From AM-0621 sp964386705 (GTDB lineage Bacteria; Planctomycetota; Planctomycetia; Planctomycetales; Planctomycetaceae), in the NCBI GenBank assembly GCA_964386705.1, contig CAYLTY010000008.1, positions 10,982 through 74,981 of the forward strand: a stretch of DNA of 64,000 nt. Reading direction: 5' to 3'. The position numbers and the translations under genes are program-made. The notes under the pieces were generated by a model. That model was not told the origin of the DNA. It searched no databases and saw nothing but the letters and a program-made list of their open reading frames with translations. The number at the start of each line of letters is the position of its first letter. Within the stretch, counting starts at the first letter, position 1. Positions 1 through 9,630 of the stretch are shown here, piece by piece.

Positions 1-1243
1 GGGCGTGCACCTCGCGAGCGGTCATTGATGCCACTGTGCGAGCGAGGTCGCGGTAGGGTACTGCACGTGGATTGGAGATGTACTGCGTGACGATGATCGT
101 ATCGAACGCCTGCAGGAAGACGCGCAACAGCCCAGGCGTGTCTTTATCGAGTGTCCCCCCAATGATCAGGTAGCGGCGTCCTCGAACAGGCAGGTCATTG
201 ATGGTACGCACCAGTGCCTGAGCCGAGGCCCAGTTGTGAGCGGCATCCAGAATCACATACGGAGCGGTGCTGAGGCATTCAATCCGGACCGGCCAACTGA
301 TGTGCGTGAGCGCCTCGGCGACTCGCTGCGCATCGATTTTCCAGCCGCGTTGTCGGAGTTGCAGCAAAGCCGTCACCGCGAGCGCGGCATTGTGACCCTG
401 ATGCGAGCCCAGCAGTGGCAAGCTCACCTTGAGCCGTTCATCTCCGCAGTGAACAGTCACGTGCGATGCTGCGGCCTCGGTTTGAACCTCGTAGGAAAAA
501 TGTTCGCTCAGTTGGTTCAACGGCGAGTTTCGAGTCTTCGCAAACTCTGCGACCACGGATCGCGCGTCCGGCGCCAGCACGCCACTGACAACCGGAATGC
601 CCGGTTTGATGATGCCGCACTTCTCAGCGGCGATCTCCGCGAGTCGATGGCCAAGCACGTTCACGTGGTCGCGGCTGATCGTCGTGATGACAGCCACTTC
701 TGGTTGGCAGACGTTCGTCGAATCCAACCGACCGCCGAGCCCCACTTCAAGCACGACGATGTCGGTTTGCATCTCTTCGAAGTAGAGCCAGCCGAGCGCC
801 GTCGTCAGTTCAAAGAACGTGGGGTTCAGTCCGGCATGCTCCCGATCAATGCGCTCGACGAAATGAGCAAGCCGTGCCACATGCCGCACTAGAGCATCCT
901 TCGGGATCATCTCTCCGTTGACCTGAATGCGTTCTTCGAAGTGTTCGATGTGTGGCGAGGTGAACAATCCGACGCGATAGCCAGACGCACGCAATCCGGC
1001 CTCGATCATGACCGCAGTTGAGCCCTTGCCTTTCGTTCCGGCGATGTGCACGACGGGAATGCGTTCTTGCGGATCGCCCATCAGCGCCAGCAAGTGGCGC
1101 ATGCGGTCAAGTTTGAAGTCCGTCGCCGACAACGCCGTCGAAACACGTTCGTAGTTGATGCGTCCATGCAGGAACGCCAACGCCTGCTCGTACGTTTCAA
1201 TCAAGACGGGCAGCTCGCGCGGTGGCAAGTTGGCCATGCTCAT
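1..1243 (-). CDS. folC: Bifunctional folylpolyglutamate synthase / dihydrofolate synthase, 3' end cut by window
   Basis: Adds glutamate to dihydropteroate and folates in the cytoplasm. The reverse-strand reading frame is open from an ATG at 1243 to the window edge, about 414 codons, so the C-terminus is missing. It shows the Mur-ligase-type P-loop HIAGTKGKGST near residue 70, then LFTSPHIEHFEERI and VLEVGLGGRLDSTN, and a later DAAHNW motif, all typical of FolC. The ATG overlaps the folP stop codon (ATGA), so the two genes are probably translationally coupled in one folate operon. An alternative ATG lies two codons downstream. Identification is firm; the completeness of the gene cannot be judged here. 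Confidence 0.95.
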   Translation of the reverse strand, partial: MSMANLPPRELPVLIETYEQALAFLHGRINYERVSTALSATDFKLDRMRHLLALMGDPQERIPVVHIAGTKGKGSTAVMIEAGLRASGYRVGLFTSPHIEHFEERIQVNGEMIPKDALVRHVARLAHFVERIDREHAGLNPTFFELTTALGWLYFEEMQTDIVVLEVGLGGRLDSTNVCQPEVAVITTISRDHVNVLGHRLAEIAAEKCGIIKPGIPVVSGVLAPDARSVVAEFAKTRNSPLNQLSEHFSYEVQTEAAASHVTVHCGDERLKVSLPLLGSHQGHNAALAVTALLQLRQRGWKIDAQRVAEALTHISWPVRIECLSTAPYVILDAAHNWASAQALVRTINDLPVRGRRYLIIGGTLDKDTPGLLRVFLQAFDTIIVTQYISNPRAVPYRDLARTVASMTAREVHA

Positions 1244-2112
1244 TCATCCTTCAGTCGCACACCGTGCGTGATAGTGTGCCAGGCCAGCAACGCGTCGCGC
1301 GTCTCACGGACCTCATGCACCCGGATGATATCAGCCCCCTGTGCTGCCACCGCAATCGCTACGCCCAGCGTCCCCGCCGAAAGTTCATCGACAGGTCGCC
1401 CCAGGACCTTCGACATGAACCGCTTGCGTGAATGTCCGATGAGCACCGGCCGTCCGCTGGATCTCAGGTGGTTGATGTTGGAGAGCAATTGCACGTTGTG
1501 TTGAGCCGTCTTCCCGAAGCCAATGCCGGGATCGAACGCGACTCGCTCCTGAGCGATGCCAGCTGTCTGCATGGCAGCGAGCCGATCCTTCAGGAATTGG
1601 CTGACCTCGGCCACGACGTCTTCGTAAGTCGGGTTCAACTGCATGGTTTTCGGAGTGCCCTGAATGTGCATGGCGATGATTCCGCAATCGGACGCCGCAC
1701 ACACGGGAATCATCTCCGCATCGAAGGTCAGCCCGGAGATGTCGTTGACGATGTCCGCACCTGCCGCCAAAGCTTCTCTCGCGACGACCGATTTGGTGGT
1801 GTCGATCGAAATCAGCTTGTCCGTTTGAGATCGCAACCTCTCGATGACCGGAACGACTCGTTGCAGTTCTTCTTCAACGGACACAATTGCAGCACCGGGG
1901 CGGGTGGACTCGCCGCCGATATCCAGAATGTCGGCTCCGTCTGCGGCGAGTTGCAGCGCGTGCTGAACTGCGGCATCGCGATTCAGGAACTTGCCGCCGT
2001 CGGAAAAGCTGTCGGGCGTCACGTTGACGATGCCCATCAGCAAGGGGAATCGTCCCAGTTCCAACCGATGAGTGCCAAACGACCAGGTCAGCAGTGAAGG
2101 CGTGAAACTCAA
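1240..2112 (-). CDS. folP: Dihydropteroate synthase
   Basis: Condenses hydroxymethyl-dihydropterin pyrophosphate with p-aminobenzoate in folate synthesis. The 290-residue length is normal. The signature MGIVNVTPDSFSDGG is near residues 26-40 and DILDIGGESTRPGA near residues 60-73; the late motifs VLIGHSRKRF and ADIIRVHEV are also present. The gene lies 26 bases after the FHA-protein gene and overlaps folC by four bases, so the three are likely co-transcribed leftward. No sign of truncation. Confidence 0.97.
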   Translation of the reverse strand: MSFTPSLLTWSFGTHRLELGRFPLLMGIVNVTPDSFSDGGKFLNRDAAVQHALQLAADGADILDIGGESTRPGAAIVSVEEELQRVVPVIERLRSQTDKLISIDTTKSVVAREALAAGADIVNDISGLTFDAEMIPVCAASDCGIIAMHIQGTPKTMQLNPTYEDVVAEVSQFLKDRLAAMQTAGIAQERVAFDPGIGFGKTAQHNVQLLSNINHLRSSGRPVLIGHSRKRFMSKVLGRPVDELSAGTLGVAIAVAAQGADIIRVHEVRETRDALLAWHTITHGVRLKDE

Positions 2113-2138
2113 GTGACAGCTCCGCCCGACGACCGGGC

Positions 2139-3584
2139 CTATTTACCGAGTTGATTCAGGAAGTCCGCGAATTCTGGATTCGCGGACTCTTCGCCGCCAG
2201 CGACCTCACCACCGAAGGGGAATGCCGCTGGTTCCTCCGCGGGTGCCGGTGCTGCGGCAGGAGCCGGTTTTGGAGTCGCGTTCTTCTCGGCGGCGCCGGC
2301 GGGTTTCGCTTTGGCTTTCGCCGGTGCAGCACTCGCTGCTTTCGGAGCCTCCGCTTTTGGCGCAGGCGCCGCGGCCTTGGCTGGAGCAGGCGCTGGAGCT
2401 TTCGCTGGCGATTTGGGAGCCACTGGAGCAGGCGCCGCCACAGGGGAGACCGGCTCGACAACGGTCTCTGTCACTTGTGACAGGAAGTCGGGCACATCGC
2501 CAGCGTCATCACCTCCGCCGCTGAACCATGCCGCTTCCTCCGAATCAGTTGCCGCCGGCGTTGCAGGTGTTTCGACTTCTGGTGCTGGTGCTTCCGCCTT
2601 TTGAGCGGGCGACGCAGCCTCCTTCTTGCCCTTCGAAAACAGGCCGAACAGAGACTTCAACTTGCCGGGCTTTTCGGCTGCAGGCTGAGGTGTTGCCACT
2701 GGTGACGGAGCGGGACTTGCCGAAGCGTCTGCCGCTGGCGTGGACTCTGCGGCTTCTTCGAAATCAAACGAGAAGCCGGGACCATCGTCCGATCCTCCCA
2801 AAAAGCCTGGCAGCTCCTCTGTGGCTGCTGCGGGCGCGGTCGAAGTCTCAGCGACGGGTTCTTCCGCGGGTTTCACAACGGCTGCGGGAGCCGCTGGTTG
2901 CTCAGCCTGCTTCTTCGGCTCAGCGGCTTTCTTGGGCGTTTCGATGAGCGTGTCGGGCGCGGATTCGACGTTGAGGTCTTCCAACGAAAAATCGCTTTTT
3001 GATTCCGCGGGCGCTACCGCTGGAGTCCTGGCAACCGTCGGACCTTCATCAGCATCGTCGCCGAAGCTCGGCCATTGAGGCTCATCCGCTTCGGCCACTG
3101 GCTCGGGCACGACGACCGGAGCAGGTTTCGCAGGCTTTTGAGCTGCCTTCGCCGGTTTGGGTTGAGTGGCTGGCTTCGGTGCCTCCGTCTTTTCAACCAT
3201 TGCAGGCCGGGGTGACTCAATAATGGTGTCCGGAACCGCTTCAACCGATGGCGGAGCGGTGGTTTCTGCAGCGGGCTCGCTTTGGGCTGATTGATACTTC
3301 ACCACAAACTTCAGCGGCCCGATGTCGACCATGCCGCCCGAAGGCACAGGAAAGTCCGTCTGAGGCGGAATCGTCTGGCCGTTGACTTGAGTCCCATTCG
3401 CGCTACCCAGATCCCGGACTGCCAGCGAACCTTCGCCCAGGATGAACTGACAGTGCTCACGACTGACGTCGTTCGACATCACGCGGAACTGACACGTCTT
3501 GCTGCGCCCGACGGTCACGTTCTTGCTGATCGTGACCTTTTGATCCGGCTTGCCCTCAGTCTTAACTCGAAGCTGAACTTCCAT
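2139..3584 (-). CDS. FHA-domain protein with long Ala/Pro-rich tail
   Basis: The first 100 or so residues form a forkhead-associated domain, which in known families binds phosphothreonine peptides: GRS, SREHCQF and GSANGTQVNG are the conserved pieces. The remaining 350 or more residues are low-complexity Ala/Pro/Glu/Lys with short repeated acidic patches such as PGFLGGSDDGPGFSF and a C-terminal NPEFADFLNQLGK. I place the start at the ATG at 3584 because AAGGG precedes it at good distance; the frame stays open to a GTG at 3635. It is divergent from the Ser/Thr kinase gene at 3881, which suggests, but does not prove, a kinase-FHA partnership. The 3636-3880 gap shows no other gene. Confidence 0.85.
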   Translation of the reverse strand: MEVQLRVKTEGKPDQKVTISKNVTVGRSKTCQFRVMSNDVSREHCQFILGEGSLAVRDLGSANGTQVNGQTIPPQTDFPVPSGGMVDIGPLKFVVKYQSAQSEPAAETTAPPSVEAVPDTIIESPRPAMVEKTEAPKPATQPKPAKAAQKPAKPAPVVVPEPVAEADEPQWPSFGDDADEGPTVARTPAVAPAESKSDFSLEDLNVESAPDTLIETPKKAAEPKKQAEQPAAPAAVVKPAEEPVAETSTAPAAATEELPGFLGGSDDGPGFSFDFEEAAESTPAADASASPAPSPVATPQPAAEKPGKLKSLFGLFSKGKKEAASPAQKAEAPAPEVETPATPAATDSEEAAWFSGGGDDAGDVPDFLSQVTETVVEPVSPVAAPAPVAPKSPAKAPAPAPAKAAAPAPKAEAPKAASAAPAKAKAKPAGAAEKNATPKPAPAAAPAPAEEPAAFPFGGEVAGGEESANPEFADFLNQLGK

Positions 3585-3880
3585 CTGACTGCCCTTGAGC
3601 GCAAAGAGATGACTTGGCCCAAACAGCTTAGCCACAGCACCAAACCATTCTCAAACGGCATCGCACGAGAACCTTCATCAAAGTCGCGAAAACATTGTTT
3701 TGTCAGGTTCACTCCAAGTGCTGAGTTCCATCCCGGTTCCTTGGTGCCGATCTCCGTGGACTTGTAACATGCTGGGCTGCAGGAGTGTTTCAGCGTCCAT
3801 CGCACTAGCGCACAAACTGGCAATAGCATTCGCGAAAAAGAAATCTCTGGTTCGTCCGGGCGCGTCGTAGGGGGCTCCTC

Positions 3881-6800
3881 ATGGCTTCTGTTGGAGAACG
3901 CGAGGTCTTGCTGGGCATTCTGGCGTCGCGGCTGGGATGTGTTACAGCGCGAGATCTCGTCGACAGACTGAGGAGTTGGAGCGCGGACAAGTCGCGGCCT
4001 CTGGGTGAACTGCTCGTTGAACAACGATTGCTGTCGCCAGAACGGCGGGATCTCCTGACGCGTCTGGTCGATGTGCAGCTTGCCGAGCACCAGGGAGCAG
4101 CGCGTGAGGTGGTTGAGTTACTCTGCCTCGACTCAAGTGTGCTCAATCAATTGAGCCAGTTGGCAGACCATGACATTCACGCCTGCCTGCCCGTTCAACA
4201 AGCGGGGGCCGACGATCGTGGCCCCGAAACGGCCATCGAAGCCACGCAGTTGGAAAGCCATCGCCAGCAGGGACGTTTTCAGGTTCTGCGCCCACATGCC
4301 GAGGGCGGTTTGGGGACGGTTTCAGTTGCGCTTGATACTGAATTGAAACGCGAAGTGGCGTTCAAAGAGGTCAAACGTGCGTTTGCCAAAGACGCAAATG
4401 CGCAGAGTCGTTTCGTGCTCGAAGCGGAGGTCACGGGAGGTCTCGAACATCCCGGAATTGTTCCCGTGTACGCGTTGGGAGCGTTCTCAGACGGTCGTCC
4501 CTATTACGCGATGAGGTTCATTCGCGGAGACAGTCTGCACGATGCCATCAAGAGGTTTCATGAGCATCGAGGTCGCCTTGTGCCAGCGAGTTCGTCGAGT
4601 CCACCGGCGTTGTCTCCTCATGGCCACGATACAGATCCCAGTTCCTCAGGGTCTGCGATTCATGCCCCCAACAAACTCAGCAAGCGGAAGAACTCGACGC
4701 GTACGCCTTATGTCAGCGATCTTGAGTTTCGAGCACTGATCAATCGCCTGGTCGACGTCTGCAATGCGATTGAGTATGCCCATAGTCGCGGGGTGCTGCA
4801 CCGTGATCTGAAGCCTGGCAACATCATGCTGGGCCGGTACGGGGAGACACTGGTTGTTGATTGGGGATTAGCCAAAGTCCTCGGACGCGATCTGCATTCC
4901 AGTCCTGAGTCAACTCAACTGGGAACCGCCGAAACCGAGCGACCGCTGCTTCCTGCTTCGGACAAACTCGTAACGCCCACCATGATGGGCAAGGCCATCG
5001 GCACGCCAGCTTTCATGAGCCCCGAACAGGCTTCCGGACAACTGGATGATCTTGGCCCGGCGACCGATATCTACAGCCTCGGGGCGACGTTGTTTCAGCT
5101 CATGACTGGAGTGCCGCCGATTGGAGCCCGCACCGAGGAATCGTCAGAGCGCCTGGGATTGGCTGAACTACTGCAGCGGGCGCGAACTGGTCAGTTCCCT
5201 AAGCCGAGTAGCATCAATCGGGAAACGCCGCGCCCTTTAGAAGCGGTGTGCCTGAAAGCCATGTCTCTGGCAGCGGTTGATCGCTACCGGTCTGCGAGAG
5301 CCCTGGCGGTCGAATTGGAACGGTGGCTCGCGGATGAGCCGGTCAAGGCCTATCCGGAAGTTTGGACCACCCGCTTGCGGCGTGCCGTGCGACGGCATCA
5401 GACGCTGGCCGCGACGTCTGCGGCTCTGGTCTTTGCGACCCTGGTAGGTTTGGGAATCATGCTGGTCGTGGTTTCCGCGTCCAACGAACGCCTCGCAGCA
5501 GAATCGCGGCGCGCTTTTCGAAACTACTACGCTTCACAAATCAATCTCGCCCAACGCGACTGGGAGAAGGCGGATATCAATCACCTGGAGGAACGTTTGC
5601 GGCAGACTGAAGCTGCCAGTACGGGCGGAGAAGACCTGCGGGGCTTTGAGTGGCACTTCTGGAACCAGTTGCGGCACAGAGCCGAGTTGCCACTCAAAGG
5701 ACACACCGGCGACATCAAGTCGGTGGCGGTTCATCCCAATGGAACCCGACTGGCGACGGCCAGCGGTGATGCCACGGCGAAGATCTGGGATCTGTCTACC
5801 GGGCGCGTGCTGATGACCTTGGCCGGGCACACGGGGGATGTGAACGATGTCGCCTTCAATCGGCAGGGGACTCTGGTGGCCACGGTCAGCGAGGATGGTA
5901 CCGCTCGACTGTGGGATGCTCTGGATGGTCACCTGGTGCGCGTGTTGGGTGGCCATACGAACTTTGTGGTTTGCCTGGCTCTCAGTGCGGATGGCACGCA
6001 GTTGGCTACGGGCGGTCGCGATAACGCGGTTCGTTTGTGGGACGTGGCGTCGGGTAAGGAAATTACTGTGCTCCCCGGACATACGGGTTGGGTCCGTGGT
6101 CTGGTATTCAACCAGGATGGTTCACGGCTGGCCTCGGCGAGCGCGGATACCACGATCAAGCTTTGGAATACCAGGACGGGTTCAGAACTGGCGACGTTCA
6201 AAGGTCACACGAAAGAAGTGCAGGGCGTCGCCTTCTCGCCTGATGGCAAGAAGCTGGCTTCCGCCAGTGAAGACGGCACCTTGAAGGTCTGGGATGCGGA
6301 GACCGCCACTCATCAGTCGACATTGACTGGTCATGATGGGACCGTCTTCGGAGCTCTGTTTGTCTCTGACGGTCGTGAGTTGGCATCTGCAGGCCAGGAT
6401 CAGTTGATCAAGATCTGGGATGTCGAAACCGGAAAGGAGCAGGCCACTCTTTCGGGACATGGCGGCGAGGTGCGCAGTCTGGTTCTGGCCAGTGACGGTC
6501 AGCGGCTGATTTCCGCGAGCTGGGACCAAACTGTTCGTACCTGGGATGTAGCGAACCGCAAGGAAGTTGCCCGGCTGGATTGCACTCTGGTCGGAGACGG
6601 CAATCTGGAAAGCACCACATTGCGAGCACATCGTCACTGGGCTGTCTGTGTCGATTTCAGCCTTGATGGAAGATACTTCGCATCCGGCAGCAAGGATGAA
6701 TTCGTTAAGATCTGGGATGCCGCGACCAACCGGGAACTGAGGACGCTGAAGGCTCACACCAGCGGCGTTTACGAAGTGGCGTTCAGTCCCGACGGCCAGA

Positions 6801-7492
6801 GGCTGGCCACCTGCGGATGCGATCAGACCGTCAAGGTTTGGCAGGTCGAGTCTGGGGAACTGCTGCTGACCCTCGGAGGAAAACTCGGCTGGGTTTACTC
6901 CACAGACTTCAGTCCTGATGGCAGCCAACTGGCATCCGCCAGTGCGGACCGGACGGTTCGTATCTGGGACTCCCGGGATGGTCGAGAACTTCTCACGCTG
7001 CGCGGTCATACAAACGAAGTGAATGACGTGTCATTCAGCCCCGATGGGTTGAGGCTTGCCACTGTCAGTGACGATCGCACCGCCCGAGTCTGGGATCTTA
7101 CCAGCGGTCGTGAACTGCTGGTGTTCGAGGGCCACACTGGAGTCTTGTTCGGCGTGGCCTTCAGTCCGGATGGACGTTACGTGGCTTCGGCTGGCCAGGA
7201 CGAAACGGTGCGGGTGTGGGATTCTCGCACCGGAGTGGAACACATGGTGCTTCGCGGTCACGTGGACGACGTGAATCGAGTGACTTTCAGCCGAGATGGC
7301 CGAAGGCTGATCTCCACCGGCGACGACCACACCATCAAGCTGTGGGACATGCTCAGTGGCCAGGAACTGCTGACCTTGAAAGGTCACACCGCCGGAGTTC
7401 GCGACGTGGCGATGAATTCGGACGGTTCCAGAATCATCTCTGCCAGTTGGGATCGCACCGTGAAACTGTGGGACGCCCGACCGAGCCGCTGA
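3881..7492 (+). CDS. Membrane Ser/Thr protein kinase with 14 WD40 repeats
   Basis: 1203 residues. An N-terminal helical region of about 130 residues is followed by a Hanks-type kinase domain (about 133-490): glycine loop near GGLGTVSVA, ATP lysine K162 in VAFKEVK, catalytic HRDLKPGN at 307-314, and metal-binding DWG at 327-329 in place of the usual DFG. A hydrophobic stretch at about 507-533 is a single membrane segment. From about 603 to the end there are 14 WD40 repeats, each ending in WD or a variant, enough for two seven-bladed propellers; the seventh repeat carries an insertion of about 15 residues. The kinase would be cytoplasmic and the propellers on the other side of the membrane. This architecture is typical of planctomycetes. 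Substrate unknown. Confidence 0.95.
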   Translation: MASVGEREVLLGILASRLGCVTARDLVDRLRSWSADKSRPLGELLVEQRLLSPERRDLLTRLVDVQLAEHQGAAREVVELLCLDSSVLNQLSQLADHDIHACLPVQQAGADDRGPETAIEATQLESHRQQGRFQVLRPHAEGGLGTVSVALDTELKREVAFKEVKRAFAKDANAQSRFVLEAEVTGGLEHPGIVPVYALGAFSDGRPYYAMRFIRGDSLHDAIKRFHEHRGRLVPASSSSPPALSPHGHDTDPSSSGSAIHAPNKLSKRKNSTRTPYVSDLEFRALINRLVDVCNAIEYAHSRGVLHRDLKPGNIMLGRYGETLVVDWGLAKVLGRDLHSSPESTQLGTAETERPLLPASDKLVTPTMMGKAIGTPAFMSPEQASGQLDDLGPATDIYSLGATLFQLMTGVPPIGARTEESSERLGLAELLQRARTGQFPKPSSINRETPRPLEAVCLKAMSLAAVDRYRSARALAVELERWLADEPVKAYPEVWTTRLRRAVRRHQTLAATSAALVFATLVGLGIMLVVVSASNERLAAESRRAFRNYYASQINLAQRDWEKADINHLEERLRQTEAASTGGEDLRGFEWHFWNQLRHRAELPLKGHTGDIKSVAVHPNGTRLATASGDATAKIWDLSTGRVLMTLAGHTGDVNDVAFNRQGTLVATVSEDGTARLWDALDGHLVRVLGGHTNFVVCLALSADGTQLATGGRDNAVRLWDVASGKEITVLPGHTGWVRGLVFNQDGSRLASASADTTIKLWNTRTGSELATFKGHTKEVQGVAFSPDGKKLASASEDGTLKVWDAETATHQSTLTGHDGTVFGALFVSDGRELASAGQDQLIKIWDVETGKEQATLSGHGGEVRSLVLASDGQRLISASWDQTVRTWDVANRKEVARLDCTLVGDGNLESTTLRAHRHWAVCVDFSLDGRYFASGSKDEFVKIWDAATNRELRTLKAHTSGVYEVAFSPDGQRLATCGCDQTVKVWQVESGELLLTLGGKLGWVYSTDFSPDGSQLASASADRTVRIWDSRDGRELLTLRGHTNEVNDVSFSPDGLRLATVSDDRTARVWDLTSGRELLVFEGHTGVLFGVAFSPDGRYVASAGQDETVRVWDSRTGVEHMVLRGHVDDVNRVTFSRDGRRLISTGDDHTIKLWDMLSGQELLTLKGHTAGVRDVAMNSDGSRIISASWDRTVKLWDARPSR

Positions 7493-7600
7493 AGAATCTG
7501 AAGTGTCCTGCATCGAAGTTCGGCCCGGCGCTAGTCATGCGTCGTGTGGATGGCTTCAATTCCGTGGTTCCTGTCGCCGTGTTCCTTTCTGAGTTCAACG

Positions 7601-8440
7601 ATGCCGAGTCTCGCTCCTGCCTGGTTGGCGGTGGATGTTGGAAACAGCCGCGTGAAGTTTGCCTTGTTCCAGTACGAGGAACAGGCGAACGCGTCGCGCG
7701 CGTTGCCGCGTTGTCTGGCGGCGTGGACGGTCGCTTTGGACCAGCCGCTGCCGTGGCAGGATCTGCATCTGGCCGTTGAGCAACTCACCAGCGGCGTGCG
7801 CGGGGTGATTGCCGGTTCGAATCAGCGCGGCGTGGATCGAGTCGTCGCGGCCTGGCCGGAAACGCTGTCGCGCAAGCCGTGTCTCGTTCGGAGCTCGGAA
7901 GGGTTTCCGTTGGAGATTCTGGTCGACCAGCCGCGTCGAGTCGGTCTGGATCGACTGTTGAACGCCGTCGCCGCGCCGATCGTCACGGGCGGCCAGAAAT
8001 CAGCGGTCATCGTGGACTGCGGGACGGCGACGACGGTGGACCTCGTGCGAGCCGACGGAGCCTTTCTCGGCGGCGCGATCATGCCCGGTTTCGCGCTGAG
8101 CTCGCAGGCTCTGCATCACTACACAGAAGTTCTGCCGCTGGTTTCCATCGAAGAGATCGTGAATGTTCAACCCGAGATCAGCGGCCATCCCGCCGTCGGC
8201 AAGAACACTCGCGAAGCCATCATGAGCGGCATCTTCTGGGGCCAGATCGGAGCCATCCGCGAACTGGTCACGCGACTCGGCGAGTCGATGGGCGACGACC
8301 CACAACTCCTGCTGTCCGGCGGCGGCTCACGACTGCTGCTACCTCACCTGACGACGGCCACACACTACCCCTACTTGGCCTTGCAAGGCCTCGTCATCGT
8401 CGCGGCAGCCGGTCGTGCGTCTTGCTCAGAATCGTTGTGA
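7601..8440 (+). CDS. coaX: Type III pantothenate kinase
   Basis: Phosphorylates pantothenate, the first step of coenzyme A synthesis. Recognised by the ASKHA-fold motifs: AVDVGNSRVKFALF at the N-terminus, DCGTATTVDLV in the middle, GGAIMPGFALS and GKNTREAIMSG after it, and a C-terminal LLSGGGSRLLLPHL. I chose the ATG at 7601, which places the nucleotide-binding DVGNS motif about 12 residues in, as usual in the family; the frame is open 19 codons further upstream. The gene is the last chromosomal gene before the prophage insertion site. Confidence 0.93.
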   Translation: MPSLAPAWLAVDVGNSRVKFALFQYEEQANASRALPRCLAAWTVALDQPLPWQDLHLAVEQLTSGVRGVIAGSNQRGVDRVVAAWPETLSRKPCLVRSSEGFPLEILVDQPRRVGLDRLLNAVAAPIVTGGQKSAVIVDCGTATTVDLVRADGAFLGGAIMPGFALSSQALHHYTEVLPLVSIEEIVNVQPEISGHPAVGKNTREAIMSGIFWGQIGAIRELVTRLGESMGDDPQLLLSGGGSRLLLPHLTTATHYPYLALQGLVIVAAAGRASCSESL

Positions 8441-8485
8441 TCGTGGTATTGAGGGATCAAAAGTTGGCACACCCAGCATTCGTGT

Positions 8486-8549
8486 GGTCGTGAGGCCCAG
8501 GATAATGGATTCTCATTCCTTAGACCGGGGCCTGAATCCCTGCAGGGCG
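8486..8549 (+). pseudogene. Decayed tRNA-Glu fragment
   Basis: From 8492 this matches the tRNA-Glu gene at 53112-53184 through the D-arm, anticodon arm and start of the T-arm (GAGGCCCAGGATA, one mismatch, then GGATTCTCATTCCTTAGACC). The 5' acceptor is missing and the T-arm is degraded to CCTGAATCCCTGCAGGG, so it cannot fold into a working tRNA. It sits about 240 bases outside the attL repeat. The likely explanation is a remnant of an earlier insertion at the same tRNA. Confidence 0.8.
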
Positions 8550-8731
8550 AATTGTCAGGGAACTGACCAGCTACTTGTCTTTGTTGCAAGTGGTTCACTT
8601 GGCTGCGGCCAGGTCTTTCCCGCGTGAACCTTGGATGCTTGCGTTGGTGTCTTTCATTCATCAACATTCTGTCCGCGCTTCACTTGGGCGAAGCGCTGCA
8701 ACGTGACTTTTCGGAGTCACGCCGAGTTGTC

Positions 8732-8776
8732 TGCCCCTATCGTCTAGAGGCCCAGGATAAAGGATTCTCATTCCTT
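8732..8776 (+). other. attL: orphan 5' half of tRNA-Glu
   Basis: 45 bases identical to 53111-53155, ending just after the anticodon stem (CTCATTCCTT). After this point the sequences differ (TATCC here, AGACC at the right end). The repeat covers the 5' acceptor strand, D-arm and complete anticodon arm. This is the left boundary of the prophage. Confidence 0.92.
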
Positions 8777-8937
8777 TATCCGCCTGGACTGTTGGGTTGC
8801 CCAAAACAAGTTCGGATGAACGATGTTTCAGCCACCCCACAAGCTGCTTCCGCTCTCTCGCTCTGCTGGAGCGATCATAGGCCAGTCCCCTGTTTCGCGG
8901 TGCTGTCAGTCTTGGTTCATAACCGAAGCGATCTGAC

Positions 8938-9618
8938 ATGGCCCAACCGACTCAACTTGGGCTCGTCATCCTCTGGGCCGCCAAACTGCTCCTCGGATAC
9001 CCACTGATTTTGCTCAGTGCTGCGCTGGTGTTGTCCGCGCTCTGGGGTTTGATCACTTTCAACTTTCAGGGCTTTTGCGTTGCAGCTGTGTGTGCGTTGA
9101 TCGTCGGGAGCTTAGGAGGACAGATCGTCGTTCCGAAAAGCTTGCAAATGCCGACGAGTGTTTCCGCATCTAGATCTGCGGCCACGGTCACGGCCTTCAC
9201 GCTGGAAGCGCCCATCAAGCTGGAAACGCCAGTAAGGACTCCGCTCGGCTCAGCGGTGACTTCTATCCGTCCTTGTGTAGATGTTTGGTGTCGCGTTCAT
9301 GGCGATGAGATCGCCGTTGATGACGTGAAGCTTGCCATTCGAGGTCTCGGATCTTTACCCGTGAATGTGGTTGCGCACCGAACTGGTGAAGCTTGGTTGG
9401 CCCACGAATCCCTGTTCTCAAACGACCAATTAACAGCAGCAGTCGAAGTCGAAATTGCGATGCCGAATTCGAGTTTGAGAAAGCTCATTCTCAAGGACAG
9501 GCCGACTTCAAAGCAGTTGGCTTTCGCAGGGCGACTCAACCTCGAAATCACGCGTGAGATGACGCGTGATGAAGTCAGCGAACTCATCGCGCAAACGCTA
9601 AACCGTGACAACGGATGA
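8938..9618 (+). CDS. Hypothetical membrane-anchored protein
   Basis: 226 residues, not recognised. Two hydrophobic segments at about residues 9-35 and 42-67 suggest an N-terminal membrane hairpin or two-pass anchor; the rest is soluble and mixed, with two cysteines (PCVDVWC) near residue 112. It is the first gene inside attL and lies 12 bases before the XRE regulator gene, so the two are probably co-transcribed. A role in lysogeny or exclusion of other phages would fit the position but is only a guess. Confidence 0.7.
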   Translation: MAQPTQLGLVILWAAKLLLGYPLILLSAALVLSALWGLITFNFQGFCVAAVCALIVGSLGGQIVVPKSLQMPTSVSASRSAATVTAFTLEAPIKLETPVRTPLGSAVTSIRPCVDVWCRVHGDEIAVDDVKLAIRGLGSLPVNVVAHRTGEAWLAHESLFSNDQLTAAVEVEIAMPNSSLRKLILKDRPTSKQLAFAGRLNLEITREMTRDEVSELIAQTLNRDNG

Positions 9619-9630
9619 AGGATATGTAAC

